From the NCBI RefSeq assembly GCF_002796605.1, contig NZ_CP024923.1, positions 1,364,001 through 1,428,000 on the forward strand: a stretch of DNA of 64,000 nt, given 5' to 3'. The notes beneath the pieces were generated by a model that saw only the letters and a program-made list of their open reading frames with translations, was not told the origin of the DNA and did no database searches. Shown piece after piece: positions 27,555 to 36,120 of the stretch (position 1 is its first letter; each line of letters opens with the position of its first letter). A program made the translations under genes and the position numbers. The stretch is from Sphingomonas psychrotolerans (GTDB lineage Bacteria > Pseudomonadota > Alphaproteobacteria > Sphingomonadales > Sphingomonadaceae).

Positions 27555-30407
27555 TCAGGGCCGCCGCACCGTGATCGCCGTCCCGTCATAGACGAAGCTC
27601 TGCGGCGATTCGGCAAAGTCCGGCACGACTGCGCGGCCCGGATTGTAGAAACGCACCGAAACCGCGCGCTTCTTCGCCATGCCGTCGAAACCGCCCTCGC
27701 GCGCGCCGATCGTCAGAGTCGCCCTGCCCTCGTCCCACCTCACCGGCACCCGCGCGAACTTGCCCTGCTTGTAAGCCGGGCTGGTCCCGTCATCCTCGTA
27801 GAGCGAGAAGCTGCCGTCGGCGCCGGTGAAGACGTGGAGCACGATCGGCCCGTCGGGCTGCTCGCCGACATGTTGGAGCGCGGCGCCGGTCGGCACGATC
27901 GAGCCTGCGCGCACGAACAGCGGCATGCGCTCGCGCGGTGCAGCGGCCTTGATCGTCTGGCCGCCCTTGTAGAGTATCCCGGTCGCGAAATCGTACCAGC
28001 CGGCACCCTCGGGCAGATAGATATCGCGCGCACGCGCTCCGAACTCCGTCACCGGCGCGACGAGGAATGCCGGCCCGAACAGGTATGCGTCGTCGACATT
28101 CCACGTCTTGCGGTCGCGCGGGAAGTCCATCACCAGCCCGCGCATCATCGTGCCGTCCTTGTGCCAGGTGTCGGCGGCGATGGTGTAGATGTAGGGCATC
28201 AGCCGGTAGCGCAGCTTGTCGTAAGCGACCATCGCATCGTACATCGCCGGATCCCCCGCCGCGATCTCGAATATCTCGCGTTTCGGGGTCTCTCCGTGAC
28301 TGCGGAACAAAGGCGAGAATGCGCCGAACTGGAACCAGCGCAGATTGAGTTCGCGCCACTCGGCGACGTGCGCAGGGTCCTGGTTCGTGTAACGATCCTC
28401 GAGCGCGAAGCCTCCGATGTCATGCGTCCAGTTGGGCACGCCCGACATCGACAGGTTCACTCCGGCCGAGATCTGGTCGCGCAAATCGTCCCAGCGCGCG
28501 GTCACGTCGCCCGACCACAAGGCCGCGCTGGCCCGCTGAATGCCGCCGAATCCCGATCGCGAGAGGATGAACGGCCGCCGCTCGGGCTGGGCGCGGCGCA
28601 GATTGTCGGCCACGCCTTCGACATGGACGAGCGGATAGCTGTTGAACACCGCGGCGCCCGGACCCATCGCCGTCGGACCCATCTGATAGGCGCGCTCCTC
28701 GATCGACAGGTTCGAATGCCAGTCGGGCTCGTTCGAATCGAGCCACCAGCCGTCGAAGCCCTTCGACACCAGTTTGTCGGCGATCTGCTTGAAATAGAGG
28801 TCGCTCGCGCCCGGTGCGTAGGGATCGTAGAAGGTGTTGGCATAGCCCGGCCCGACCCAGTCCTTCTGCCCGGCGTCGAGCGGACGGCGATACAGAAAGC
28901 CCTTGGCGTCTAGCGCCTTGCCGTTTTCGGTGTGGGGATAGAATTTTGCCCAGACCGAGATCATCACCTGCGCATTCAGCGCGTGCGCCTCGTCGACCAT
29001 CGCCTTGGGATCGGGGAAACGCGATGCATCGAAATCATGGCTGCCCCATTGATCGTCGACCCAATAGCGCCAGTCGAGAACAATGTTGTCGATCGGGATC
29101 TGGCGCTTGCGATATTCGCGGAGCACCGAGAGCAATTGCTCCTGCGTGTCGTAGCGCTGGCGGCTCTGCCAGAAGCCATAGGCCCAGGCCGGCAGCATCT
29201 CGGCCTTGCCGGTGAGCCCGCGATAGCCGGCGATCACTTCGTCCATGCTGCGTCCGCCGACATAATAATAATCGATCGACTTGGCCACGTCGGACGACAG
29301 CCACAGCGAATGACGATCGGGCTTCGCCAGCGGATCCGAATGGAACAGCGCGAGATAGCCCGCATTGGGCTCCCATTCGACACGCAGCTCGATCGCCTTG
29401 CCCGCGGCCATCGGCAATTCGAAATTGTGGAACCACGGGTTCCAGTTCTGCCGCCAGCGCGACAGCACTTCCTTGCCGTCGGCGAACACCTTCACATAGC
29501 TCGACGAATAGAGCCGGAATTTATGCGTCCCGGTCTTGTCCGGGGTGACGCTGCCGGTCCACACCACATTCTGCTTGCCGACCACCACGCCGGCGGTGTT
29601 CTGCCCGCTCTCCGGCGACGCAACGGTCTGCGCCCTCGCCGCCACGGGCCAGTTCTTCTGGTCCCTGATGAACTGATAGTCGATGAACGCTTCCTGCCGG
29701 GTGACCGCGCGCTTCTCGCCCAGGAAATAGTCCGCCTTCCACCCCGGCTTGCCGCCGCTGGTGACCTTCAGCCCCTGCCCGACATGCGCATAGGGCACCG
29801 GATTGCCGAACCGGGTGATCGACGCATTGTCCCACAGCAGTCCGTAATTGCGCGTCGACACCACGAAGGGGATCGCGATGTCCATATTGTGCTGGGCAAG
29901 TTCGACGTCCTCGCCGTTATAGTTCATCTGGCGGTTCTGGTGCTGACCGAGCCCGTAAAAGCCCTCGTCGGTGCCGCGATTGAATTGCTGCTCGGTGGCA
30001 AGGAAGGGTTTGCCGTCGGGGCTGGTCGCAGTGAAGCGCCGCCGCGCCTCCTCGGCAAGCACCAGCTTGCCCGCCGCGTCGCGGAACTGCACCCGCCCGT
30101 CGGACAAGCGGATTTCGGCCGTCGCCCTCGGCAGCTTGAGCGTCACCAGTCCCGCGGCCTCGGTGATCGCCGGATCGCCCGCCGCATCCGCGGTCACCAT
30201 CAGGCTCTTCGGCAAATCGAGATCGCTCGCCGGGACCGCCGTGACCCGGAAGCTGGCATCGCCATAAGCAAGCACGCGCACGCGCTTCGCCGCCCCCTGA
30301 TCCGGCGTGACGATCACGCCGTGCGCCACCCGCTCGACTTCGGACGCCAATGCCGTGCCCGACATCAGCATGGCGGCAAGTGCTGCGACCCCCGGCAAGT
30401 ACCTCAA
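27555..30407 (-). CDS. GH31 alpha-xylosidase with inserted PA14 domain
   Basis: This is a 950-residue exported enzyme. The start is a TTG at 30407 with GGGAG eight bases upstream; it gives a proper signal peptide (cleavage near TALAS). Order: N-terminal beta-sandwich (residues 25-235), a PA14 insert at about 235-360 (VVWTGSVTPDKTGTHKFRL), then the GH31 barrel with nucleophile Asp in WWLDSNEPD near residue 556 and acid/base Asp in WSGDV near 632, and C-terminal sandwiches. The PA14 insertion is the architecture of Cellvibrio Xyl31A, an alpha-xylosidase acting on the non-reducing end of xyloglucan oligosaccharides. No other xyloglucan gene is nearby, so it stands alone. The specificity is inferred from architecture. 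Confidence 0.87.
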   Translation of the reverse strand: MRYLPGVAALAAMLMSGTALASEVERVAHGVIVTPDQGAAKRVRVLAYGDASFRVTAVPASDLDLPKSLMVTADAAGDPAITEAAGLVTLKLPRATAEIRLSDGRVQFRDAAGKLVLAEEARRRFTATSPDGKPFLATEQQFNRGTDEGFYGLGQHQNRQMNYNGEDVELAQHNMDIAIPFVVSTRNYGLLWDNASITRFGNPVPYAHVGQGLKVTSGGKPGWKADYFLGEKRAVTRQEAFIDYQFIRDQKNWPVAARAQTVASPESGQNTAGVVVGKQNVVWTGSVTPDKTGTHKFRLYSSSYVKVFADGKEVLSRWRQNWNPWFHNFELPMAAGKAIELRVEWEPNAGYLALFHSDPLAKPDRHSLWLSSDVAKSIDYYYVGGRSMDEVIAGYRGLTGKAEMLPAWAYGFWQSRQRYDTQEQLLSVLREYRKRQIPIDNIVLDWRYWVDDQWGSHDFDASRFPDPKAMVDEAHALNAQVMISVWAKFYPHTENGKALDAKGFLYRRPLDAGQKDWVGPGYANTFYDPYAPGASDLYFKQIADKLVSKGFDGWWLDSNEPDWHSNLSIEERAYQMGPTAMGPGAAVFNSYPLVHVEGVADNLRRAQPERRPFILSRSGFGGIQRASAALWSGDVTARWDDLRDQISAGVNLSMSGVPNWTHDIGGFALEDRYTNQDPAHVAEWRELNLRWFQFGAFSPLFRSHGETPKREIFEIAAGDPAMYDAMVAYDKLRYRLMPYIYTIAADTWHKDGTMMRGLVMDFPRDRKTWNVDDAYLFGPAFLVAPVTEFGARARDIYLPEGAGWYDFATGILYKGGQTIKAAAPRERMPLFVRAGSIVPTGAALQHVGEQPDGPIVLHVFTGADGSFSLYEDDGTSPAYKQGKFARVPVRWDEGRATLTIGAREGGFDGMAKKRAVSVRFYNPGRAVVPDFAESPQSFVYDGTAITVRRP

Positions 30408-30580
30408 GCATCATCTCCCGATATTTTTATTCATGCTATGTATTTTCACAAAGGCAGTCCAGCCGTGCTTCGCGACCAAAGCTTGCTGCAATGCGGCGAT
30501 CCGCAGAATCCCTGCATTGATGCCTTAACCTTGGCCCGCTAACCATAGCCTCGGGATCTCGTGGGGCGGGGTTTAGGACA

Positions 30581-30808
30581 ATGACCGAGTTTTTCATCTC
30601 CATGTACGCGCTGTTGGCGATGTTCGTCCTGTTCGCTATGCAGCGCAACCAGCGCGAACAGCGGCCCAATCCGCAGATGGTGACGCTCGTCGGCTGGGGA
30701 TTGTTCTCGCTCTCCTCGACTTTGGCGATCCTGCTCGGCGCCGTCGTTCTCGCGCTGATGCTGGGGCTGCACATGCCCCTCCCCGCCTTCGACGCGCCGC
30801 TTTTCTAA
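30581..30808 (+). CDS. small membrane protein
   Basis: This is a 75-residue protein with two hydrophobic segments (YALLAMFVLFAM near residues 9-20 and LSSTLAILLGAVVLALMLGL near 44-63) joined by a polar loop NQREQRPNPQ. It starts four to five residues before the first segment. The next gene begins four bases after its stop, so the two are co-transcribed. It belongs to no family I recognise. Confidence 0.7.
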   Translation: MTEFFISMYALLAMFVLFAMQRNQREQRPNPQMVTLVGWGLFSLSSTLAILLGAVVLALMLGLHMPLPAFDAPLF

Positions 30809-30812
30809 AGGC

Positions 30813-31337
30813 ATGCCGCTCTACGAACTGGGCGGCCGACAGCCACGGATCGCGCCCGACGCGTGGGTCGCGCCGAGCGCCGACCTGATCGGCGACGTCC
30901 AGCTCGCCGAACGCGTCAGCGTCTGGTTCGGCGCCGTGATCCGTGCCGACAATACCCAGATCCTGATCGGTGCGCGAACGAACATCCAGGACGGCGCGAT
31001 GCTGCATTCGGATCCGGGCGCGCCCTGCACGCTCGGCGAGGACGTCACCGTCGGCCATCATGCGATCCTCCACGGCTGCACGATCGGCGACCGGGTGCTG
31101 GTCGGCATGGGTGCCATCATCCTCAACCGCGCGGTGATCGGCGAGGATTGTCTGATCGGCGCCGGCGCACTGGTCACCGAAGGCAAGACCTTCCCGCCCG
31201 GTCACCTGATCATGGGCTCCCCGGCACGGGCAGTCCGGCCGCTCGACGATGTGCAAAAGGCGATGCTCAAGGCATCTGCGGCGCTTTATGCGGCCAAACA
31301 GCGCGAATATGCGCGGGAACTCCGCCGAGTCGGCTGA
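30813..31337 (+). CDS. gamma-class carbonic anhydrase family protein
   Basis: This is a 174-residue left-handed beta-helix protein with hexapeptide repeats throughout. The zinc His set of the family is seen in MLHSD (near residue 65) and VGHHAILHG (near residues 81-89). Members trimerise and bind zinc or iron; many (YrdA, PaaY-like) have weak or no measured anhydrase activity. The C-terminal helix (KAMLKASAALYAAKQREYARELRRV) is typical. It is preceded by a small membrane protein gene in the same transcript. Confidence 0.9.
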   Translation: MPLYELGGRQPRIAPDAWVAPSADLIGDVQLAERVSVWFGAVIRADNTQILIGARTNIQDGAMLHSDPGAPCTLGEDVTVGHHAILHGCTIGDRVLVGMGAIILNRAVIGEDCLIGAGALVTEGKTFPPGHLIMGSPARAVRPLDDVQKAMLKASAALYAAKQREYARELRRVG

Positions 31338-31421
31338 AGCCACTATGCGCCGATCGGCCGTGCCGTAGCGTCGCCGACAGCGGGATAGACAGGCATTCCG
31401 GTTGCGCTACAAAACCGATCC

Positions 31422-32375
31422 ATGGCTCTTCCCCCGCTGTTCGATCGCCTCAGGCTTCCCGTCATCGGCTCGCCGCTGTTCATCATCTCGGTGCCCGATC
31501 TGGTGATCGCGCAGTGCAAGGCGGGGATCGTCGGCTCCTTCCCGGCGCTCAACGCCCGGCCACAGACCCTGCTCGACGAATGGCTGCATCGCATAACCGA
31601 GGAACTCGCCGCGTGGGACCGCGCCAACCCGGACGCGCCGTCCGCTCCCTTCGCAGTCAACCAGATCGTCCACCGCTCGAACGACCGGCTCGAGGCTGAT
31701 CTGCACACCTGTGCCAAATGGAAAGTGCCGATCGTGATCACTTCGCTCGGCGCCCGGCCAGAGCTCAATCAGGCAGTGCACAGCTGGGGCGGCATCACGC
31801 TTCACGACGTGATCGACGATCGCTTTGCCCACAAGGCAGTCGAAAAGGGCGCCGACGGCCTGATCCTCGTCGCCACCGGCGCGGGCGGACATGCGGGCCT
31901 GCTCAATCCCTTCCCCTTCGTTCAGGAAGTCCGCGAGTGGTTCGACGGTCCGATCATCCTGTCGGGGGCAATCGCCACCGGCCGCGCTGTGCTCGCCGCA
32001 CAGGTGCTCGGCGCCGATCTCGCTTATATCGGGTCGCCGTTCATCGCGACCGACGAAGCCAATGCCCCGGGCGCCTACAAGCAGGGCATTGTCGAGGGCC
32101 GTGCCGCCGATATCGTCTATTCGAACCTGTTCACCGGTGTGCACGGCAATTATCTGCGCAGCTCGATCGTCGCGGCGGGGCTCGACCCCGACAAGCTGCC
32201 CGAGAGCGATCCCAGCGCAATGAACTTCGGCGGCGCCAAGGCGTGGAAGGAAATCTGGGGTTCGGGCCAGGGGATCGGCGCGGTGACCGCGATCGAGCCT
32301 GCGGCGGTCAAGATCGAGCGGCTGAAGCGGGAATATCAAGCCGCGAAGGCGGCGCTGGGCCCGTCGCAGCCGTAG
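31422..32375 (+). CDS. nitronate monooxygenase family (2-nitropropane dioxygenase-like) FMN enzyme
   Basis: This is a 317-residue TIM-barrel flavoprotein. Family segments are PVIGSPLFIIS at the N terminus, the glycine-rich phosphate-binding VATGAGGHAGLLNPFPFV near residues 149-166, ILSGAIATGRAV and GADLAYIGSPFIATDE. Enzymes of this class oxidise alkyl nitronates such as propionate-3-nitronate with FMN and oxygen. The family also includes enoyl-reductase relatives, so the reaction is an educated call. It is monocistronic, convergent with the serine hydrolase gene. Confidence 0.87.
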   Translation: MALPPLFDRLRLPVIGSPLFIISVPDLVIAQCKAGIVGSFPALNARPQTLLDEWLHRITEELAAWDRANPDAPSAPFAVNQIVHRSNDRLEADLHTCAKWKVPIVITSLGARPELNQAVHSWGGITLHDVIDDRFAHKAVEKGADGLILVATGAGGHAGLLNPFPFVQEVREWFDGPIILSGAIATGRAVLAAQVLGADLAYIGSPFIATDEANAPGAYKQGIVEGRAADIVYSNLFTGVHGNYLRSSIVAAGLDPDKLPESDPSAMNFGGAKAWKEIWGSGQGIGAVTAIEPAAVKIERLKREYQAAKAALGPSQP

Positions 32376-32417
32376 CGTGCACGCGCGCAGGCCGGGGTGG
32401 ACGCGCTCCTGCCGCTA

Positions 32418-33488
32418 TCAGATCGCGCCACGCTGCAAGCTGCTGGAGGTTCGGCACCCGCCGGCCGCAATCTCTTTCGCGAGTATGGCCTTCAGGATGG
32501 CTTCGGATCGACGCTGACCGTAGCCGCGCCCATAAGCGGATGACGTGACTGCCACGACAAGGCGGCAGCCTGGCACCACGTAGATCTTGTTGCCGCCGTT
32601 CCCGGACGCGAACGATACGGCGATACCGGTGTCGGCGATGCGGTAATCCTTGCGATACCAGAAGTAACCGTATCCGTCCGCATAGGGATCTTCGGCGGCG
32701 ATGTTTACCTTGGGTGCAAGCATATCGGCGATCCAGCGGGTGCTGACGACCCGGTGACCGTGCGAGCGCCCGCCGTTGCGCACCATCTCGCCGATCGCCG
32801 CCATACCGCGCGTGGTGAGCCACAGATTCCCTTGCCCCTTGGTGACACCGGAAGCATCGGCGTCCCAGCGCCAGCGCGTGATCCCCAGCGGCGTGAACAG
32901 ACGCCGGCCGGCAAAGGCACCCATCTTCGTCGCGGTCGCCTCGGCCACGACGACGCCCGCCGCATAGGCTGTGACCGAGTTGTAGACGTAGCGTGCGCCC
33001 GGCGGGCCGGCGCGCGGCACCGCGCGCAGGAAAGCGAGGGGATCGGGCGATTCGTCCATCAGATCCTCGTTGCCGGGCGATGCAGGATCGTCATCGAATG
33101 CGGCCAGACCCGAACGCATGGTCAGGACTTCGCGCAGCCGCACCGCGCCGATCGCGCTGCCTGCCGCGGCAGGCCAGTAACGGACGACGGGATCGTCCAC
33201 CGATCGGATCGCGCCGCGATCGACGGCGATGCCGACCAGAAGCGCGGTCACGCTCTTGCCCGCGGAGCGAATATCGTGAAGCTCGTCAGACGTCGCGTCG
33301 TTATAGTAACGCTCGCCAATTGACCGCCCGTCACGCAGCACCACGACACCCCTCAGGTCGGGATGCTCGTCATGATCCCAACTGGCCAATAACGTGCTGA
33401 AGCCAGCGCTCTGGGCCTGGACATGCGGATTTGCTGCGAAGATCATTGAGACAGCGGCCCCCAGGCCCACAAGTGCGTTTGTCCCCAC
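32418..33488 (-). CDS. serine hydrolase, beta-lactamase/penicillin-binding-like
   Basis: This is a 356-residue protein with a signal peptide (cleavage near VQAQS, residue 26). The class C-type catalytic motifs are present: SxxK as SAGK near residue 76, YxN as YVYN near residue 168 and a late glycine-rich GNGGNK strand near residue 300. Such proteins include esterases, D-aminopeptidases and carboxypeptidases; a true beta-lactamase is less likely without a family-specific match. The GTG at 33488 is the only start that keeps the signal peptide. It has no obvious partner genes. Confidence 0.85.
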   Translation of the reverse strand: MGTNALVGLGAAVSMIFAANPHVQAQSAGFSTLLASWDHDEHPDLRGVVVLRDGRSIGERYYNDATSDELHDIRSAGKSVTALLVGIAVDRGAIRSVDDPVVRYWPAAAGSAIGAVRLREVLTMRSGLAAFDDDPASPGNEDLMDESPDPLAFLRAVPRAGPPGARYVYNSVTAYAAGVVVAEATATKMGAFAGRRLFTPLGITRWRWDADASGVTKGQGNLWLTTRGMAAIGEMVRNGGRSHGHRVVSTRWIADMLAPKVNIAAEDPYADGYGYFWYRKDYRIADTGIAVSFASGNGGNKIYVVPGCRLVVAVTSSAYGRGYGQRRSEAILKAILAKEIAAGGCRTSSSLQRGAI

Positions 33489-33590
33489 GTCACCCCACCC
33501 GTCGATCTGCCTGCGACGATCGATAGCATCGGCGAAGCCGATGTCAGCTACCGAACCGCCTCAGAACACGACGTCGTCCGAAGCGTCCGC

Positions 33591-34067
33591 CTAGAAAGAA
33601 GCCGAAAGTCGCTCGATCATACGGCGCGCGGGACTCTCGTCTCTGACCGGCTCGTCGAGCGAAGCGTCGAGGCGTGCGACGCGCCGGTGGAGTTCGATGC
33701 TGGTTGCGATGATCGCGCGCGCCTGTGTCGGCATCGCGTCGAGTGTCGCCGAGTCGGTCTCGGGCGCGTCGCCCAGCCGGCGCGACGGGGCCAGCGCGTC
33801 GCCGGGGGTCAGCTCGCCTGCTTCCACTGCCCGCTGGGTGAGCAGCCACGCGATGATGTGCATCAGCCGCGTCGTGACCTTGAGCGACTCGCACGAGAAA
33901 GTGACCCGGCTCAGCGCCTCGAGCGACTCGCGCTCGGCCCGCCCGACGACGTCGAAATAGGCACGCGCCTCGTCGGCGAGCAGCATCGCCTCGACATAGA
34001 GCGAGTCGACCAGCCTGCGATGGATCGCCGAGGTTGCCTGCTCCGTCATATGACAAAGGAGTGCCAT
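33591..34067 (-). CDS. DUF1465 family protein
   Basis: This is a protein of about 158 residues. The segment LVDSLYVEAMLLADEARAYFD is the hallmark of DUF1465, a helical alphaproteobacterial family with no settled function. The ATG at 34067 (MALLCHMTEQ) or the one at 34049 (MTEQATSA) could be the start; neither has a clear ribosome site. A DUF465 gene lies 58 bases upstream on the same strand, so the pair is probably an operon. No signal peptide is present. Confidence 0.82.
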   Translation of the reverse strand: MALLCHMTEQATSAIHRRLVDSLYVEAMLLADEARAYFDVVGRAERESLEALSRVTFSCESLKVTTRLMHIIAWLLTQRAVEAGELTPGDALAPSRRLGDAPETDSATLDAMPTQARAIIATSIELHRRVARLDASLDEPVRDESPARRMIERLSASF

Positions 34068-34125
34068 ATCGTGGGCGCCAGTTGAATGCTTAATATTGCG
34101 GCACTTGCGTCCCGCCCCGGGAGGA

Positions 34126-34323
34126 TCACGCGATAATGTCGGGGACAAGTTCATCCTCGAGCATGCTGATCTCGTCGCGCAGCCGCAACTTGCGCTTCTT
34201 GAGGCGCGCGAGCTGGAGCTGATCGGCCGACCCGGTCTGGCCAAGCGCCTCGATCGCGGTGTCGAGATCGCGGTGCTCGGTCCTCAGCGCCTCGAGCCGC
34301 CGCTGGATCTCGCTGTCATCCAT
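34126..34323 (-). CDS. DUF465 (YdcH-like) coiled protein
   Basis: This is a 65-residue helical protein, MDDSEIQRRLEALRTEHRDLD at the start and LARLKKRKLRLRDEISMLED in the second half. It is the two-helix hairpin of the YdcH/DUF465 family, function unknown. It is divergent from a second, shorter DUF465 gene. Confidence 0.82.
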   Translation of the reverse strand: MDDSEIQRRLEALRTEHRDLDTAIEALGQTGSADQLQLARLKKRKLRLRDEISMLEDELVPDIIA

Positions 34324-34486
34324 CTCCGCCCCCTTTTACGCATCACATCGTCTACGCACATCGCCGGTAACGAACCATCGCGCCTTTTCCGCGGGCTGTC
34401 GATTGCGCCCAATACAGGGGGCGACAAGCGGTTCGAAAGGTGATTTATTAGCTTCCCCCGGCGCTTATCGAAGGAGGAACGCTTCC

Positions 34487-34639
34487 ATGCAGAACGCGCA
34501 TTTCGCGGCACTCAACGCCAAGCACTCGACTTTGGATCAGCGGATCACGGCCGAGTCGCAACGGCCTTTACCTGACCAGATACTGATCGCGGAATTGAAG
34601 AAGCAGAAGCTGCGCGTCAAGGAGGAGCTCGGCCGCTAG
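34487..34639 (+). CDS. second DUF465 (YdcH-like) protein, short form
   Basis: This is a 50-residue protein starting at the ATG at 34487 behind a strong AAGGAGG (34471-34477). The pattern ALNAKHSTLDQRITAES and LIAELKKQKLRVKEEL matches the same two-helix family as the divergent neighbour, so this is a pair of paralogues back to back. A terminator-like hairpin follows at 34667. Confidence 0.8.
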   Translation: MQNAHFAALNAKHSTLDQRITAESQRPLPDQILIAELKKQKLRVKEELGR

Positions 34640-34666
34640 CGCGGCCGTCCACAGCTTTGTTACGGG

Positions 34667-34690
34667 AGGTGTGGCCGCTTGGCCGCACCT
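34667..34690 (+). terminator. stem-loop after the short DUF465 gene
   Basis: AGGTGTGGCC and GGCCGCACCT pair over ten positions (one G-T wobble) with a GCTT loop, followed by TTTCCC. It lies 27 bases after the stop. Confidence 0.5.
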
Positions 34691-34729
34691 TTCCCGACTA
34701 TCGATGAAGTTTCCCGACTATCGATGAAG
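34690..34729. repeat. perfect 20-bp tandem duplication
   Basis: TTTCCCGACTATCGATGAAG occurs twice head to tail with no mismatch, in the spacer between the DUF465 and PilZ genes. It looks like a recent slip or duplication. Confidence 0.8.
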
Positions 34730-34743
34730 AATCGCCAGAGCGA

Positions 34744-35124
34744 TCAGCGTCGCGTGAGCACCGGCTTCGCGTAGGACGTGGTTTGCGCGCCCTTGCCCAC
34801 CGGCTTGCGCGCCAGCATCGGATCGATCTCGATGTCGAAGGCGACTCCGACCCGGCCGTCGGTGGCCCAGGCAATGCGCCCTTTCACCCAGCCCACCCCG
34901 CGGACTTCGATCTCGACCGGGGTGCGGATTTCGACCGGCGCGGCATATTCGGCCATCAGGCCGCCCGACGAGAGATTGCGCACGCGCACCTGCGCGACCT
35001 TGTCGTCGCCGGTGACGCGGAATTGCGCCGTCAGCATCAGGCTGTCGCGTGAACCGCTGCGCTGGCCGGCGAAATCGGCCGCGGAAAGCGCGCTCACGGT
35101 ATCGGTAGAGAACTGGTCGTCCAT
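34744..35124 (-). CDS. PilZ-domain protein
   Basis: This is a 126-residue cytoplasmic protein that is little more than a PilZ domain. The core NLSSGGLMAEY with the preceding RDSLMLTAQFRV and the later VGVAFDIEIDP follow the PilZ layout, which in active members binds cyclic di-GMP. The N-terminal RxxxR loop is only partly present (GSRDS), so binding is not certain. A GGDEF-EAL protein encoded at 53-55 kb could set the nucleotide level. It is convergent with the short DUF465 gene. Confidence 0.8.
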   Translation of the reverse strand: MDDQFSTDTVSALSAADFAGQRSGSRDSLMLTAQFRVTGDDKVAQVRVRNLSSGGLMAEYAAPVEIRTPVEIEVRGVGWVKGRIAWATDGRVGVAFDIEIDPMLARKPVGKGAQTTSYAKPVLTRR

Positions 35125-35195
35125 CGGAGCTGCTCTAACGCAAATTGATCTGCCGGAATTAGAACAGCAATCCTTGACGAAAGCGTAAATTTGAA

Positions 35196-35224
35196 GGGCC
35201 GCGCCCTAAAAAATCGCGCGGCCC
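35196..35224 (-). terminator. nine-base-pair hairpin after dksA
   Basis: GGGCCGCGC pairs with GCGCGGCCC around an A-rich 11-base loop, eight bases beyond the dksA stop. A weak T-rich stretch follows on the - strand. Confidence 0.55.
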
Positions 35225-35232
35225 GACCAACG

Positions 35233-35703
35233 CTATTCGTCGCGCGAAACCCTCTCGTTGCGCTCGTGGCGCTCCTGCGCCTCGACCGTCATCGTCGCGA
35301 TCGGCCGCGCCTCGAGTCGGGCGAGCGAGATCGGCTCGCCGGTCACTTCGCAATAGCCATATTCGCCTTCGTCGATTCGGCGCAGCGCCGCGTCGATCTT
35401 GGCGATCAGCTTGCGCTGGCGATCGCGGGTGCGCAGCTCGATCGACCAGTCGGTCTCGCTCGACGCGCGATCGGTGAGATCGGCCTCGCGCAGCGAGTCC
35501 GTCTGAAGCTGGTTGAGCGTGCCCGCCGCCTCGCGATAGATCGCGTCCTTCCAGGCCAGCAACTTCCCGCGGAAATAGTCCTGCTGTCGCGGGTTCATGA
35601 AAGGTTCGTCGTTACGCGGACGATATCCGTCGTCGTCGCCGTCATTCGCCGCCGCGAGAAATTGTTTTTCCGGTTCGTCGGCGCGTTCCAAAACAGTAGC
35701 CAT
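35233..35703 (-). CDS. dksA: RNA polymerase-binding transcription factor DksA, single-cysteine type
   Basis: This is a 156-residue protein from the ATG at 35703, which has GGAGAG upstream. The coiled-coil arm (YFRGKLLAWKDAIYREAAGT, LQTDSLREADLTDRASSETD) and the helix ELRTRDRQRKLIAKIDAALRRI are classical DksA. The zinc-finger part keeps one Cys (EYGYCEVTGEP); the other three zinc ligands are replaced (ATMTVEAQ). Such single-Cys DksA proteins are known in alphaproteobacteria (Rhodobacter) and work with ppGpp to control rRNA and amino-acid promoters without zinc. Acidic coiled-coil tip residues appear conserved. Confidence 0.9.
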   Translation of the reverse strand: MATVLERADEPEKQFLAAANDGDDDGYRPRNDEPFMNPRQQDYFRGKLLAWKDAIYREAAGTLNQLQTDSLREADLTDRASSETDWSIELRTRDRQRKLIAKIDAALRRIDEGEYGYCEVTGEPISLARLEARPIATMTVEAQERHERNERVSRDE

Positions 35704-35885
35704 CCCCACTCTCCACACCGGTCGCCCAAGTGGCCTGGCCGCTGGACGACTGCCTTTTGCCCGGACGCCCTATACTTGCGCGCGGAGGCATAAACAAGCG
35801 CGCTATTATGACAGGCGCGCTGACTAATTCCCGGTAACATGGAGGAAATTAGCCTCGGCTGAACAACATCGAAGGCCGACCCTCG

Positions 35886-35893
35886 TTAACCAT
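35886..35893 (+). promoter_or_regulatory. CtrA-like box 1 (TTAACCAT)
   Basis: TTAACCAT is the alphaproteobacterial CtrA recognition element described in Caulobacter. It lies 235 bases before the PEP-CTERM gene start and 62 bases from an identical box. Confidence 0.45.
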
Positions 35894-35947
35894 GTTGCTT
35901 CACAAGTAACGATACTGGCGGGTCGCGAACCGTACCGAAACCGTACA

Positions 35948-35955
35948 TTAACCAT
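35948..35955 (+). promoter_or_regulatory. CtrA-like box 2 (TTAACCAT)
   Basis: This is identical to box 1, 62 bases (about six helical turns) away and 173 bases before the PEP-CTERM gene start. Two exact copies in a short spacer suggest cell-cycle or motility-type control by CtrA. Confidence 0.45.
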
Positions 35956-36120
35956 AAGCTCTGCGCCCCGGACGCAAAAATTAGTCCAAGAACAAGGTAA
36001 ATGGCCCTCGTTTCGCTTGCGCTTAATAGTTTGTTTTGCGTTTGTTGCGCATTGATGGCGCAGAAGCTGCTGACGGTCCCGTGGGGAGCGAGGCGCCAGC
36101 AACAGGAAGAGTGGGACATC

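Larger units (their letters stand above)
35704..36120. other. AT-rich intergenic region with two CtrA-like motifs
   Basis: This is 417 bases between dksA and the PEP-CTERM gene, clearly more AT-rich than its surroundings. It contains two TTAACCAT boxes (listed separately) and no convincing gene; a frame open from 36001 is only an upstream extension of the PEP-CTERM gene and lacks coding character. Confidence 0.6.

Noticed and set aside
35171..35190. A possible promoter with TTGACG before PilZ/dksA spacer
   Set aside because: No matching -10 element at standard distance, so it was not listed as a promoter.
36001..36120. A 40-codon upstream extension of the PEP-CTERM gene
   Set aside because: The extension covers the AT-rich control region and lacks coding character; the ATG at 36121 fits the signal segment better.
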